A program made the translations under genes and the position numbers. From the NCBI GenBank assembly GCA_964344935.1, contig CAYFPL010000003.1, forward strand, positions 186,001-250,000: 64,000 nucleotides of DNA. Reading direction: 5' to 3'. Source of the DNA: GCA-2731375 sp964344935. GTDB lineage: Bacteria; Pseudomonadota; Alphaproteobacteria; GCA-2731375. This document shows, one piece after another, positions 26,401 through 35,177 of this stretch (position 1 is the stretch's first letter; the number at the start of each line of letters is the position of its first letter). A model generated the notes under the pieces. It ran no database searches. It saw only the letters and a list, made by a program, of their open reading frames with translations, and was not told where the DNA came from.

Positions 26401-27035
26401 CCGGGGCGGGCAAGACCACCATCGCACACCTGTTCATGCGCTTTTGGGATCCCGCAAAGGGCCGCATCGAACTGGATGGCCATGACTTGCGCGACTATGA
26501 ACTGGACGCGATGCGCCGGCGCATCGCCCTGGTGGCCCAGGATACATATCTGTTCAACGATACCCTGGGCGCCAACATCCTGATCGCCCGCCCGGACGCG
26601 ACAGACGCCGAACTGGCACAGGCCATCCAGCGTGCCGCCCTTGACGAGTTCATCGAAGGACTGCCCGAGGGCTTGGACACGCCGGTGGGTGAACGGGGCA
26701 TGCGGCTTTCGGGCGGGCAGCGCCAGCGGGTGGCTATCGCCCGCGCCTTTCTCAAGGACGCGCCCGTTTTGATCCTGGACGAGGCCACCTCGCATTTGGA
26801 CGCGGTCAACGAGCAGCTTGTACGCGGCGCCCTTGACGATCTGATGGCGGACCGCACCACCATCGTCATCGCCCACCGCCTCTCCACCGTGCGTGATGCC
26901 GACCACATCGTCGTGCTGGAGCAGGGCCGGGTCATCGAACAGGGCAACCACGATGAACTGACAGCCCTGGGCGGCCTATACGCCCGTCTCGTCGCCCGCC
27001 AGGGCGCGGGCGAACGCTCCGCTGCGGCTGAATAG
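23460..27035 (+). CDS. Fused ABC exporter, two TMD-NBD halves in one chain
   Basis: 1191 aa, twice the length of a bacterial half-transporter. The first half has six membrane segments followed by a nucleotide-binding domain with Walker A GPSGAGKTT, signature LSGGQRQR and Walker B ILVLDEALSA. The second half repeats this order with GPSGAGKTT, LSGGQRQR and LILDEATSHLD. Both ATP sites therefore look competent. The N-terminal half resembles CydD-like/lipid or thiol exporters. Substrate is unknown. The ATG at 23460 is reached by AGGGGAATTCGTGA. The SirB1-like gene follows 25 nt downstream. Confidence 0.9.
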   Translation: MYLDARLWRFTEGLRHRLVGAVSIGLLAAAVGVLRLILLGWLLGLIFDGAPLSDLWWPVALVGGTMILRAVLEYVRNMVAHHTSARVQLTLRRHLYEQVVHLGPAYFGLKRTGDVLVSLVEGVEQLETYFGQYIPQLFVAALTPLMIFLFIVFLDAPVALTFLVFAIVTLVAPSMFHFWDRLGARARSKSYGAFAAEFLDSLQGLGTLKSFGQSHVRAESLAHKAHELFRTTMWVLATNALGRGITDTGIALGAAATLALGAWRVSTGEMELWVLLVVLMMGVEVFRPLRELRNLLHQGMVGQSAAEGILDILAAEPSLADDGKESLDLHDAASVEFADVHFAYPGARRGAHQGLSFKIEPGERIGIVGPSGAGKTTIQRLLLRLYDPDQGRILIAGQDIRQQTLASLRRQFAVVQQDTYLFFGTVEDNIRLGKPDATWEEITAAAEAANATEFIAQLPQGYDTVVGERGLKLSGGQRQRIAIARALLRDAPILVLDEALSAVDAENEAVIQQALDRLMVGRTTLIFAHRLSSVIDADRILVLGDGHIAESGSHRELMALGRSYHRLMAAQARALSETEQRLEERAAREVIEELDHLPPEAADSDAILRAQGLGWAGAFRNLLGHIAPWKGRLSMTFIFGVTRVVAYTGIGIVGALAVAAVKAGEPYGYLLWIVAAMAPMAGILHWLESWIAHDMAFRLLAEMRIALFEKLDKLAPAYLLGRRTGDLVSVATQDVETVEFFFAHTVAPAFVAVLVPLVVMLTLVYFGPEMALALAPFLIAVGLSPFLMRGRVDRLGSAAREALGELNAHAVDSIQGLTEVVAFQAEERRGLGFMKLAERQIKVRIPFFRELTIQTISLELATGLGGLAVVAVGAGLVNDGALPSQHLPLLTLLAMAAFLPISEIANIGRQLADTLGATRRLYAVHEEEVLVQDGPGVEAGPPSGLAFRGVEFSYVGTKRPALQDVTFDVPQGRTLALVGPSGAGKTTIAHLFMRFWDPAKGRIELDGHDLRDYELDAMRRRIALVAQDTYLFNDTLGANILIARPDATDAELAQAIQRAALDEFIEGLPEGLDTPVGERGMRLSGGQRQRVAIARAFLKDAPVLILDEATSHLDAVNEQLVRGALDDLMADRTTIVIAHRLSTVRDADHIVVLEQGRVIEQGNHDELTALGGLYARLVARQGAGERSAAAE

Positions 27036-27060
27036 GTAAAGGCCGGGGACGCCTTGAACC

Positions 27061-27894
27061 ATGGCCACAGTCGAAAACGAAATCACGGCGCGCCTCGCCG
27101 CCATCGGTATGCAAGGTGACGACCGGCTCGATATCGGTGAAACCGCCCTGCTTCTGGCCCACCTGGACCTGCCCGACAATAATCTTGCTGATTATCGCGG
27201 CGTACTGGCCGACATTGCAGGTGACCTGGGCGAAGCGGCCAAGGGGGCCGGCACATTGGCGGCGCGGTCCGCGGCCCTGTCACAGACTTTGTACGAGAAA
27301 CATGGTTTCCAGGGCGATGTGGAGACCTATGACGATCCCCAGAATGCCAACCTGATGCGGGTTATCGATCGACGCAAGGGCTTGCCCGTCGCCCTCGGCA
27401 TCCTGGTGGTGCATGCCGCCAGAACCCAGGGTTGGGATATTTCGGGCCTGAACTTTCCCGGCCATTTCTTGCTGCGCATGAGGGGCGGCGGCGAACAGAC
27501 CCAGATCGATCCTTTCGATGGCGGACGTATCCTCGACGAGGATGATCTAGCGGGCGTGCTGGCCCGGGTCCATGGCAGACCCGTGCCTCTGCAAGCCGAA
27601 TTTCTAAGCCCCATTTCCGATAGGGACATCTTGCTGCGCCTACAGAACAACATCAAAATCCGGGCCCTCAACGACAGTAAGCCCGAACGCGCCATGCAAA
27701 TCCTGCACTCAATGACCCTGTTTGCGCCCGCGAAACCGGAGTTCCTGGCCGAACTGGCGCTGTTGGAAGCCTCCAGCGGTCAGCTCAAATCCGCCCTGGA
27801 ACGTTTGGATGGCTACTTGCTGCGAAACCCCGATGGCGCGGACGCCGCCCGTATTCAGACCCTGAAATCGAACCTGGACCGCAGCCTGAATTGA
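27061..27894 (+). CDS. SirB1-like transglutaminase-fold protein with TPR
   Basis: A 277-aa protein of the SirB1/transglutaminase-like family. The N-terminal part has LYEKHGFQGDVETYDDPQNA and RKGLPVALGILV, the family core; the usual catalytic Cys of true transglutaminases is not apparent. GLNFPGHFLLRM and IDPFDGGRIL follow. The last 90 residues (ALNDSKPERAMQILHSMT) form TPR-like helices. Related proteins are annotated SirB1 without defined activity. It lies 25 nt after the ABC exporter and is probably in the same transcript. Confidence 0.85.
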   Translation: MATVENEITARLAAIGMQGDDRLDIGETALLLAHLDLPDNNLADYRGVLADIAGDLGEAAKGAGTLAARSAALSQTLYEKHGFQGDVETYDDPQNANLMRVIDRRKGLPVALGILVVHAARTQGWDISGLNFPGHFLLRMRGGGEQTQIDPFDGGRILDEDDLAGVLARVHGRPVPLQAEFLSPISDRDILLRLQNNIKIRALNDSKPERAMQILHSMTLFAPAKPEFLAELALLEASSGQLKSALERLDGYLLRNPDGADAARIQTLKSNLDRSLN

Positions 27895-28019
27895 TCGGTG
27901 CTGGGCCGGACGGAAGCACCCGCCCGGTTGCCATGCAACCACGGCGCCAATGCCAGATTGAATGGCCCGGCCGATCCGCCGGCTGGCATTCAATTCGGCA
28001 AACCCTATATTGGATCCAT

Positions 28020-28544
28020 ATGGTGGTATTCCTTACGCATGCACCGCAGCGTCTTTACGAGTACTGGTTATCCCTGCCGAGAACCGGGCTGTTGCCGCAG
28101 CGTGCATCGGTCGACCCCAATGATCTCAAGGATATCCTACCATCCATCTCGATTACCGAATGGCACCCGCCGGACGACCTGAGATACCGTCTAGCGGGAA
28201 CGGGCGTGGTTGATCGGTTCGGTTTCGATCCCACGGGCCAGAATTTCCTCGAGTTGGTCGAGGGGATGGAGAAGGCCGTGTTGGCGGAAAATTTAAGGAA
28301 GATTGCGGAAACGCCCTGCGGTCTCCGTTCGGTCCGCGAAGAAGCCTATCAGCGTGGCTATCGGCAGTTTGTTGAACATGCGGTCCTGCCGCTGGAAAAT
28401 GACAGATCAGGAGGCGCACTTTTGATCGCGGCAACTGCTGTCGTGGAACCTCCAGAATCCTGGACCGACAAAGGGACATTATCGGAAATGAAACAGGCCC
28501 GCGAGTTCGAATTCATTGACATAGGCGCTGGCGTACCCGACTAG
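28020..28544 (+). CDS. PAS-domain protein (PAS_5 type)
   Basis: A 174-aa protein starting MVVFLTHAPQRLYEYWLSL. The order of PRTGLLPQRASVDPNDLKDILPSI, YRLAGTGVVDRFGFDPTGQNF and a C-terminal LPLENDR segment matches the alphaproteobacterial single-domain PAS_5 family. These bind a small ligand and lack any output domain. The ATG at 28020 is preferred over a frame opening at 27891, whose 43 extra residues do not look like the family. Function is unknown. Confidence 0.75.
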   Translation: MVVFLTHAPQRLYEYWLSLPRTGLLPQRASVDPNDLKDILPSISITEWHPPDDLRYRLAGTGVVDRFGFDPTGQNFLELVEGMEKAVLAENLRKIAETPCGLRSVREEAYQRGYRQFVEHAVLPLENDRSGGALLIAATAVVEPPESWTDKGTLSEMKQAREFEFIDIGAGVPD

Positions 28545-28667
28545 TTCGACTGCCAATCGAACTTGGCCGGCGGCGGGCAGGACCAGCTTCAGATTGCACG
28601 TCCATTTGCTTGATTTGCCAGGCGGAATGGTTCGGATTGATCTTTATTCCCAAATTCGCTGAACCGG

Positions 28668-30266
28668 CTACGACAGTGCCGCAATTTTGTCCGACAGTTC
28701 GTGACGAAGGATCTTTCCGGCGGCGTTCAGAGGCATTTCATCGACGAAGAAAATACGTTCGGGGCAACGGTAGCTGGCTAGGTGGCGTTTGCAATGGGCG
28801 ATGATGGCATCGGCCTCAACTGTGTCGTCCACGCGTATCACTGCCGCCACCACGATTTCGCCCCAGGTCGGGTCGGGTTGTCCTAGGATCACCGCATCGC
28901 GCACGCCCGGTGCCTGCAACAAAACCGGCTCCACCTCCGCCGGATACACGTTCTCTCCGCCCCGGATGATCATGTGTTTCTTACGGCCGGCCAAATAGAC
29001 ATAGCCGTCGTCGTCCTGCCGGCCGAGGTCGCCGCTGTGAATCCAGCCTTGCCGCAGTGTCGACTTGGTTTCTTCCGGAAGGTTCCAATACCCGGACATG
29101 GCGGTGCCGCCCCGGGTGACGATCTCGCCGATCTCGCCCCTGGCCACGGACCTGCCCTCGTCGTCGCAGATCTTCAGGTCAACGCCTGCGCTGGGCTGGC
29201 CAATTGATTCAAGACGCTCAGGCGCGATCCCGGCCAGCGCATTTCGGTGGTCTTCCGGTGTAAGGACAGTTTGCGGCAGATCCTCAGTCTGACCGAGAAA
29301 CTGGACCAAATCCCCCTGGTAGACCGACATCAGTTTTCGCAGCAGCGGCAAGCTCATAGGTGCGGCCGTGTACATGATCAGGCGCAATCCGGCCAACACC
29401 TCAGGCGTAAAGTCTTTCCTGGCAAGGGCCATGCTCAAAATGGTTGGCACTGTGTTGATAAAGGTGACCTTGTGTTCGCGCACCGCCGCCATGGTCGTTT
29501 CATAATCGAACTGGGGCAAAATCAATTGCGCCGCCCCGCGTTGCAATGCCGCCAGGCTAAGCATCAGGCAGGAAATATGAAACATCGGCGTCGTCATGTG
29601 CATGACGTCATCGGGCCCCAGACGCAGGTCGTACATGAGCTTGAGAGCACGTAGGTTCGCGGTGAACTGGTCGATCACCGCACCCTTGGGCCTGCCTGTG
29701 GTGCCGGATGTGTAGCAAATGGCCAACGGCGTGCCTGGATCGGGATCTGGGAACGGCAACAAATCCGCACGTGCCGGCCCCGGCAGGCCGATCTGCGCGC
29801 CGTCGTCGATGGGGTACCAGCCCAGTTCCACAGACGACGCCAGTTCCGTCGCTTCGGCTTCATAACGGCTATTGGCAAGCAGCAGTCGGGCACCGGAATT
29901 CCTGATTTGAAATTCATACTCCGGTATCCGCTGGCGATAGTTGAGCGGGACCGCAATGGCGCCGATGACACCAAGTGCGCACAAAGTTTCGAGAAAATTC
30001 AGGCTATTTACGTCAAGGATGGCAACCCGGTCGCCGGCCTCTATGCCCTGACCCTGGAGATGGTGGGCTATTGCGGCCACATCGGCACAGAACTGGCGGA
30101 AGGTGACTTTGCGCTCAGGTGCGATGGCACAAATCTTGTCGCCAAAACTATTTGACGCCGCCTGAACCAGGGCCGCGATGCTATATGCAGCAAGATTGTC
30201 CAATGTTCTTCCGCCAATCCCGTTGTTGGTCCGGACAACTAGTCCGGATACAGGGTCTGCACCCAC
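28668..30266 (-). CDS. AMP-forming acyl-CoA synthetase
   Basis: A 532-aa member of the ANL superfamily that activates a carboxylic acid to acyl-AMP and then acyl-CoA. The P-loop-like motif CYTSGTTGRPKGAV, the A5 segment QFLGQTE, the A7 motif HSGDLGRQDDDGYVYLAGR and the C-terminal lysine in NAAGKILRHEL are all intact. The start is uncertain: a GTG at 30266 gives 532 aa but overlaps the upstream enoyl-CoA hydratase by 28 nt, while a TTG at 30203 has GGAAG upstream. It belongs to a minus-strand group RidA-hydratase-ligase. Confidence 0.9.
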   Translation of the reverse strand: MGADPVSGLVVRTNNGIGGRTLDNLAAYSIAALVQAASNSFGDKICAIAPERKVTFRQFCADVAAIAHHLQGQGIEAGDRVAILDVNSLNFLETLCALGVIGAIAVPLNYRQRIPEYEFQIRNSGARLLLANSRYEAEATELASSVELGWYPIDDGAQIGLPGPARADLLPFPDPDPGTPLAICYTSGTTGRPKGAVIDQFTANLRALKLMYDLRLGPDDVMHMTTPMFHISCLMLSLAALQRGAAQLILPQFDYETTMAAVREHKVTFINTVPTILSMALARKDFTPEVLAGLRLIMYTAAPMSLPLLRKLMSVYQGDLVQFLGQTEDLPQTVLTPEDHRNALAGIAPERLESIGQPSAGVDLKICDDEGRSVARGEIGEIVTRGGTAMSGYWNLPEETKSTLRQGWIHSGDLGRQDDDGYVYLAGRKKHMIIRGGENVYPAEVEPVLLQAPGVRDAVILGQPDPTWGEIVVAAVIRVDDTVEADAIIAHCKRHLASYRCPERIFFVDEMPLNAAGKILRHELSDKIAALS

Positions 30267-31057
30267 TTGATGGCGGCTGAGAAGCCGTCCCGGTTAAAAC
30301 GTTCCAGAAACTCTGTTTTCACCGCATTGGGCGTCACGTTGGCGGTGACAAAGGCTTCCTTGCCCATCTCGACGCAGGACTGAAAACCCATGATCTCATA
30401 CGAGCGGTTCACGGCCGTTTTGTTCTGATGCCAGGTTTCCGGTGCAAAACCCATCAAACGTCTGGCCATGCGGGCGACGGCGGCATCCAACTCGCCCGGC
30501 TCGCAAAGCTGATTGAAGATGCCATAGCCCATGGCCGTTTCCGCCGGGACGATCTCGCCGGAGAGCAGGATATGTTTGGCCTGGCGCATCCCCATGATCC
30601 ATGGACTGATCAGGAACGGTGGGGCGTCTGACAGCAAGATTTCCGGCTCTCCCACTTTCGCGGTGGTATCGGCATAGGCGAAATCGCACGCCATCGCCAG
30701 TTCGAACGCGCCGCCCAGGCAATAACCTTGGATGGCGGCGATCACCGGTTTCTTGAGGTTCCATACGGTCCAGCAAGTGGCATTGCCCACATCGGCATAG
30801 TCGCGAAAGGCGTTGGGTAGAGGCTCTGCCAGATCGCCGCCCAGGGCCGCAGTTAGATCATATCCAGCAGAGAAATTACCCCCCTCGCCACGGATGGCAA
30901 TCGCCCGAACGTCACCATCCGTCGCCGCGTCGTCCAACGCCGCCTTGAGTTCGCGCCACTGCGCAAGGTTGAAGGCATTCAACACTTTCGGCCTATTCAG
31001 GGCGATCCACAACAAACCGTCGGTCAGGGATACATTCAATGTCTCGTACTGTTTCAT
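30239..31057 (-). CDS. Enoyl-CoA hydratase/isomerase family protein
   Basis: A 272-aa crotonase-fold protein. It has NRPKVLNAFN, the oxyanion-hole segments GGNFSAGYDL and GYCLGGAFELAMACD, and GEPEILL, where the second catalytic Glu of hydratases would lie. Possible reactions are hydration, isomerisation or hydrolysis of an acyl-CoA. It lies between RidA and the acyl-CoA synthetase, suggesting a short catabolic pathway for a specific acid (inference). The start MKQYETLNVSL is well placed. Confidence 0.9.
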   Translation of the reverse strand: MKQYETLNVSLTDGLLWIALNRPKVLNAFNLAQWRELKAALDDAATDGDVRAIAIRGEGGNFSAGYDLTAALGGDLAEPLPNAFRDYADVGNATCWTVWNLKKPVIAAIQGYCLGGAFELAMACDFAYADTTAKVGEPEILLSDAPPFLISPWIMGMRQAKHILLSGEIVPAETAMGYGIFNQLCEPGELDAAVARMARRLMGFAPETWHQNKTAVNRSYEIMGFQSCVEMGKEAFVTANVTPNAVKTEFLERFNRDGFSAAIKWVQTLYPD

Positions 31058-31091
31058 CTCTCTACTCCATGCACCGTATGCGAGGCTCTCT

Positions 31092-31502
31092 TCAAATCGC
31101 GGCGATGGTCTGGACTTCGACCAGGAACTCTTCCTGGACCAGGCGGTCGACCATCAACAAGGTGTTCGGCGGATAGGCGCCGTTGGGGAAGAAGTTGGGA
31201 AATTCCCGTAGGCGGAATTTCATGAAGTTGGGAATGTCCTGGCTGTGCACGAGGTAGGTTGTGAACTGCACCACGTTGCCCCAGCCCGCACCTTCGGCGG
31301 CCAAGGCTTTTTCGATATTGCCGAAGACCTGCACGCATTGGGCGTCGAAATCTCCGATGCCCACCGAATTGCCGTCCTTGTCGGCGCTGAGCGCACCGGC
31401 GATGAACAGGAACTCTGATGCTTTGACCCGGGTGATCTGGGAATACTGCCCCAGCGGCGTGCCCAGGGTATCGGGATTGTAAATTTTGATATCAGCGGCC
31501 AT
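31092..31502 (-). CDS. RidA/YjgF family protein
   Basis: A 136-aa member of the RidA/YER057c/UK114 family, with YSQITRVKASEFLFIAGALS and VQVFGNIEKALAAEGAGWGNVVQ matching its two conserved blocks. The C-terminal arginine of canonical RidA enamine deaminases, usually in IEIEA-type ends with a preceding catalytic Arg, is replaced: the end reads VDRLVQEEFLVEVQTIAAI. Deaminase activity is therefore uncertain. It is the first gene of the hydratase-ligase group, 34 nt upstream of the enoyl-CoA hydratase. Confidence 0.87.
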   Translation of the reverse strand: MAADIKIYNPDTLGTPLGQYSQITRVKASEFLFIAGALSADKDGNSVGIGDFDAQCVQVFGNIEKALAAEGAGWGNVVQFTTYLVHSQDIPNFMKFRLREFPNFFPNGAYPPNTLLMVDRLVQEEFLVEVQTIAAI

Positions 31503-31645
31503 GGTGCGCCCCTCCCAGTTTCAATCCCGTTATTGTTGTCCCTGCGCTGCGCCCAGGCAAATGCAAAAGGCAGGCCGTGGATAGTGTGAGAAATGCGGGC
31601 TAGACTGATCGGGTTGCCAAGACTTCATGAGGTTTGGAATCCGCC

Positions 31646-32746
31646 ATGACAGAGCTGCCCGTCATCTCCGCCGACAGTCACATCCAGGAACCGCCAGAGC
31701 TCTACAGCGAATGGCTGGATGCGAAGTTCCGCGACCGGGCGCCGCGGCGGGAGACCCGCGACGGCAAAACCTACATCATTGTCGACGGCAAGAAGCCGCG
31801 CCGCATCGATCTTGCCGACGAGCGCGCCACGGAAGAAGACCAGGAGCGAGAATTCCGTAGCGACCCTACCGGCGGCCGGGATGTTGACCGCCGTCTGGCC
31901 GACATGGCCCGGGACGGCGTGGTGGGCGAGGTGATCTATCCCAATTCCTCGCTATCTCTCTACCTCTCGCCCGACCCCGGTTACCAATACGCTGTAGCGC
32001 GGGCCTATAACGATTGGCTGATCGAAAATTTCCATGGCCATAAGGACAAGTTCGCGCCGGTCGGGATCATCCCGGTGATCGACATCGACGAAGCCGTGGC
32101 CGAGGTGGAGCGGGTGGCGAAGTTGGGTTATCGCGCCATCAAGGTGCCGCTGACCGTGGCCAACCGCCCTTACAATCTGCCGGAGTACGAACCGCTCTGG
32201 TCGGCCATCGAGGACACTGGCCTGATCTTGAGCCTGCACGCCTTTGCCGATGCTGAAGACTACTACCCGGAAGACTGGGGCGAGGACGAAGGCGTCGGTG
32301 GGGCGCTGATATTCATGGCCATGAGCATGGCCCGGGGGCAGTATCCGGTGGCGGAGCTGATTGCCTCGGGCGCCTTGCAGCGGCACCCGGATATGAAGTT
32401 CGTCGTCGTCGAGTGCGGCGCCGGCTGGCTGGCCTGGCTGCTCTACGTCTTGGATGAGCAGGTGGAGAAGAAGCATATGTGGATCCGCCCCCGGTTGGAG
32501 ATGAAGCCCAGCGAGTTTTTCCGCCGCCAGGGCGCCATTACCTTCAGCGACGATCCCGTCGCACTGCGATGCCTGGACATGATCGGTGCCGAGGCCATGC
32601 TCTGGGGCAGCGACTATCCTCATGACGAGGGCACTTTCCCTCACAGCCAAGAGGTGATCGCGCGGACCTTTGCCGGTATCGGCGAAGGGGACAAACGCAA
32701 AATCGTCTACGACAACGCCTTGCAACTTTACGGTTTTGGCGCCTGA
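31646..32746 (+). CDS. Amidohydrolase family protein (amidohydro-rel type)
   Basis: A 366-aa TIM-barrel metal hydrolase of the Amidohydrolase_2 group (ACMSD/gamma-resorcylate decarboxylase-like). It opens with VISADSHIQEPPELY, a DxH variant supplying the first metal ligands, and has SLHAFAD in mid-chain and WGSDYPHDEGTFPHS near the end, the usual Asp/His site. Family members decarboxylate or hydrolyse cyclic acids. The ATG at 31646 is chosen over a TTG at 31634. It is divergent from RidA across 143 bp. Confidence 0.87.
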   Translation: MTELPVISADSHIQEPPELYSEWLDAKFRDRAPRRETRDGKTYIIVDGKKPRRIDLADERATEEDQEREFRSDPTGGRDVDRRLADMARDGVVGEVIYPNSSLSLYLSPDPGYQYAVARAYNDWLIENFHGHKDKFAPVGIIPVIDIDEAVAEVERVAKLGYRAIKVPLTVANRPYNLPEYEPLWSAIEDTGLILSLHAFADAEDYYPEDWGEDEGVGGALIFMAMSMARGQYPVAELIASGALQRHPDMKFVVVECGAGWLAWLLYVLDEQVEKKHMWIRPRLEMKPSEFFRRQGAITFSDDPVALRCLDMIGAEAMLWGSDYPHDEGTFPHSQEVIARTFAGIGEGDKRKIVYDNALQLYGFGA

Positions 32747-32812
32747 GCGCGGACGTCCCGCCCTTTTCCATATGTCATTGCCTCTCCCGACAAGAACGTG
32801 CGCGGTCGCGAC

Positions 32813-33706
32813 ATGCTGAGTTTCAATCCCAGCTATCGCCACGGGGTGGTCCTGGTGTTGCTGGCGGGTTTCTGCTGGTCGTCCATGGGCCTGGGCATAC
32901 GGTTCATCGAAACCGCCAATGTCTGGCAGATCCTGTTCTATCGTTCCCTCAGTCTGGTGCCATTCCTGTTTCTGGTCATCGCGCTGCGTTCGGGCGGCAG
33001 GCCAATCCCAGTCATCCGCAAGACCGGCCTGGCCGGGTTGATCGGCGGTGTTGCCCTGATCTTTGCCTTCACGGGCGGCATCTTTGCCGTACAGGAGACC
33101 ACCGTCGCCAATGCCATGTTCCTCTTCGCCGTTGCGCCTTTCCTGGCGGCCCTGCTAGGCCTGTTCCTGTTGCGTGAAAAAGTGCGCCGGGCGACCTGGT
33201 GGGCGATGGCGATTGCCGTTCTGGGCGTCGCCATCATGGTTTGGGAGGGCATTTCACTAGGCCGCATGCTGGGCAACATTGCCGCCCTGGTGGCCGCCGT
33301 CGGCTTTGCCGTCTTCACCATAGCGCTGCGCTGGCGCAAGCTGGAAGATATGATGCCCACCGTTTTCGTGGCCGGCATCCTTGCCATTTTGGTATCGGGG
33401 GGCGTCTGCCTGGGTGCCGGATATCCATTCGCGCTGCCCCTATCCGATATTCTCATCGCCGCTGCTTTGGGCATCTTTCAGGTCGGCGCTGGAATGGTCT
33501 TTTTCACCATTGGTTCGCGCGCCGTCCCGGCCGCTGAATTGGCCCTGTTGTCCATGACCGAGGTGGTGCTGGGCCCTTTCTGGGTCTGGCTGTTCCTGGG
33601 CGAAGTCGCGGATCTGTTTACCTTGGTCGGCGGCGCCATCCTATTGGTGGCGATTGCCGGCAATGCCCTTTCGGGCCTGCGCAACAAGCCCGTGCCCATT
33701 CTTTGA
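32813..33706 (+). CDS. EamA/DMT family transporter
   Basis: A 297-aa membrane protein with ten hydrophobic segments in two repeated EamA halves, typical of the drug/metabolite exporter superfamily. YRSLSLVPF after helix 2 and LTEVVLGP-like STMTEVVLGPFWVWL-type sequence near helix 9 (here LSMTEVVLGPFWVWLFLGE) mark the conserved parts. The ATG at 32813 (MLSFNP) is favoured; a GTG at 32798 is in frame. Substrate is unknown. It lies 66 nt after the amidohydrolase and may be co-transcribed. Confidence 0.9.
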   Translation: MLSFNPSYRHGVVLVLLAGFCWSSMGLGIRFIETANVWQILFYRSLSLVPFLFLVIALRSGGRPIPVIRKTGLAGLIGGVALIFAFTGGIFAVQETTVANAMFLFAVAPFLAALLGLFLLREKVRRATWWAMAIAVLGVAIMVWEGISLGRMLGNIAALVAAVGFAVFTIALRWRKLEDMMPTVFVAGILAILVSGGVCLGAGYPFALPLSDILIAAALGIFQVGAGMVFFTIGSRAVPAAELALLSMTEVVLGPFWVWLFLGEVADLFTLVGGAILLVAIAGNALSGLRNKPVPIL

Positions 33707-33781
33707 GCCTTGTGTCGAAATCGGCCCGTCGATCAGCTACCGTGACGGACATGGAACTATTCGCTTTCGGAGGGCCCTTCC

Positions 33782-35095
33782 ATGACCACCAGCGTTTCTT
33801 GGCCTGACCGCGGTTCGCGCTCCGCCGAACTCTACGCGCGTGCTGCGGCGGTGTTGCCGGGCGGCGTGTCGCGCCTTTTGACCTTTGTGGAACCTTATCC
33901 CATCTACGCCCAGCGTGGCGAAGGCGCCTTTGTCGTCGACGTGGATGGCACGCGGCGGCTGGACATGATGAACAACTTCGCCTCGCTGATCCATGGCCAC
34001 GCGCGGGCCGAAGTCATCGAGGCTGCAGCCCTCGCAGCCCGGATGGGTAGTTGCTTCGCCATGCCCACCGAATCCGAAATTGCCCTGGCCGAATTGCTTT
34101 GCGACCGCGTCAGGTCGGTGGAACGGGTGCGCTTTTGCAACAGCGGCACCGAAGCGGTGATGCTGGCTCTTAAAGCCGCCCGCGCGCGCACGGGGCGGTC
34201 CCGCATCGCCAAGATCGAGGGCGCCTATCATGGCATGTACGACTATGCGGAAGTGAGTCTGGATTCCACGCCCGAGAACTGGGGCAACGATCCCAATTCC
34301 GTACGCTTCGCTGCCGGTTCGCCGCCATCGGTGCTCGAGGATACCTTGGTCTTCCCCTACAACGATACCGCCGCCGCAGAACGCATTCTGCGCAGTGCCG
34401 GCGAGGATCTGGCCGCGATCCTGATCGACCCGGCCCCGTCGGTTTTCGGCATGATCCCCATGCGTCCCGATTTTGCCGCCATGATCCAAAAGGTGGCGCG
34501 CGATATCGGCGCCTCCATCATCATCGACGAAGTGATCGCGTTCCGCCTGGACTATCACGGTGCCCAGGCCAAGTTTGGCATCGAGCCGGACTACACCACG
34601 TTCGCCAAGATTATCGGCGGTGGCTTCCCCGTCGGCGCCGTGGCCGGCACCGAGGCCGCCATGGCGGTGTTCAGTCATGAGGACGGCAAGCCGCTGAACC
34701 CATCCAGCGGCACTTTCACCGCAAACCCGGTTAGCATGAATGCCGGCCTTGCCACCATGGAACTGCTGACGCAGGAGGCCTATGGGGCGCTGGATCATCT
34801 GGGTGAACACGCCCGCTTGGTCACCTGCCAGGCCTTCCAGGCGGCGGGCGTCGAAGGGCAGGTGACTGGGGTCGGCGGTATGTTCGCGATCCACCTGCAT
34901 GGCCGCCCCATCACCGACTATCGCAGCGCCTATCCAGCCGGCGATGAAGCGGAGCGCGCCAAGGCCCTGCACCTGGCCATGTTGAAATCCGGCTTCATCC
35001 TATCGCCGAAGCTATCTGCCTTTCTCTCCACCGCCATGACCATTGATGACTTGGACCGTTACGCCGAGGCGCTGACCGCGGCATTGCGTGGCTGA
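33782..35095 (+). CDS. Class III aminotransferase, GSA-aminomutase-like
   Basis: A 437-aa PLP enzyme close to glutamate-1-semialdehyde 2,1-aminomutases: VLPGGVSRLL at the N-terminus, RFCNSGTEAVMLALKAARA for the phosphate site, ILIDPAPS, IIIDEVIAFRL, and the Schiff-base Lys in FAKIIGGGFPVGAVAG. This subgroup usually acts in secondary or catabolic pathways and not in haem synthesis. It opens a plus-strand set that includes a PhyH dioxygenase and a deacetylase. The ATG follows GGAGGGCCCTTCC. Confidence 0.9.
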   Translation: MTTSVSWPDRGSRSAELYARAAAVLPGGVSRLLTFVEPYPIYAQRGEGAFVVDVDGTRRLDMMNNFASLIHGHARAEVIEAAALAARMGSCFAMPTESEIALAELLCDRVRSVERVRFCNSGTEAVMLALKAARARTGRSRIAKIEGAYHGMYDYAEVSLDSTPENWGNDPNSVRFAAGSPPSVLEDTLVFPYNDTAAAERILRSAGEDLAAILIDPAPSVFGMIPMRPDFAAMIQKVARDIGASIIIDEVIAFRLDYHGAQAKFGIEPDYTTFAKIIGGGFPVGAVAGTEAAMAVFSHEDGKPLNPSSGTFTANPVSMNAGLATMELLTQEAYGALDHLGEHARLVTCQAFQAAGVEGQVTGVGGMFAIHLHGRPITDYRSAYPAGDEAERAKALHLAMLKSGFILSPKLSAFLSTAMTIDDLDRYAEALTAALRG

Positions 35096-35177
35096 TGCAA
35101 TGCCCAAGCGGAGGATTTGATAGCCGCCGCCGTCTCGTTTACCTTGGCGAAAACGTCTAATCAGAGGAACGCACGCC

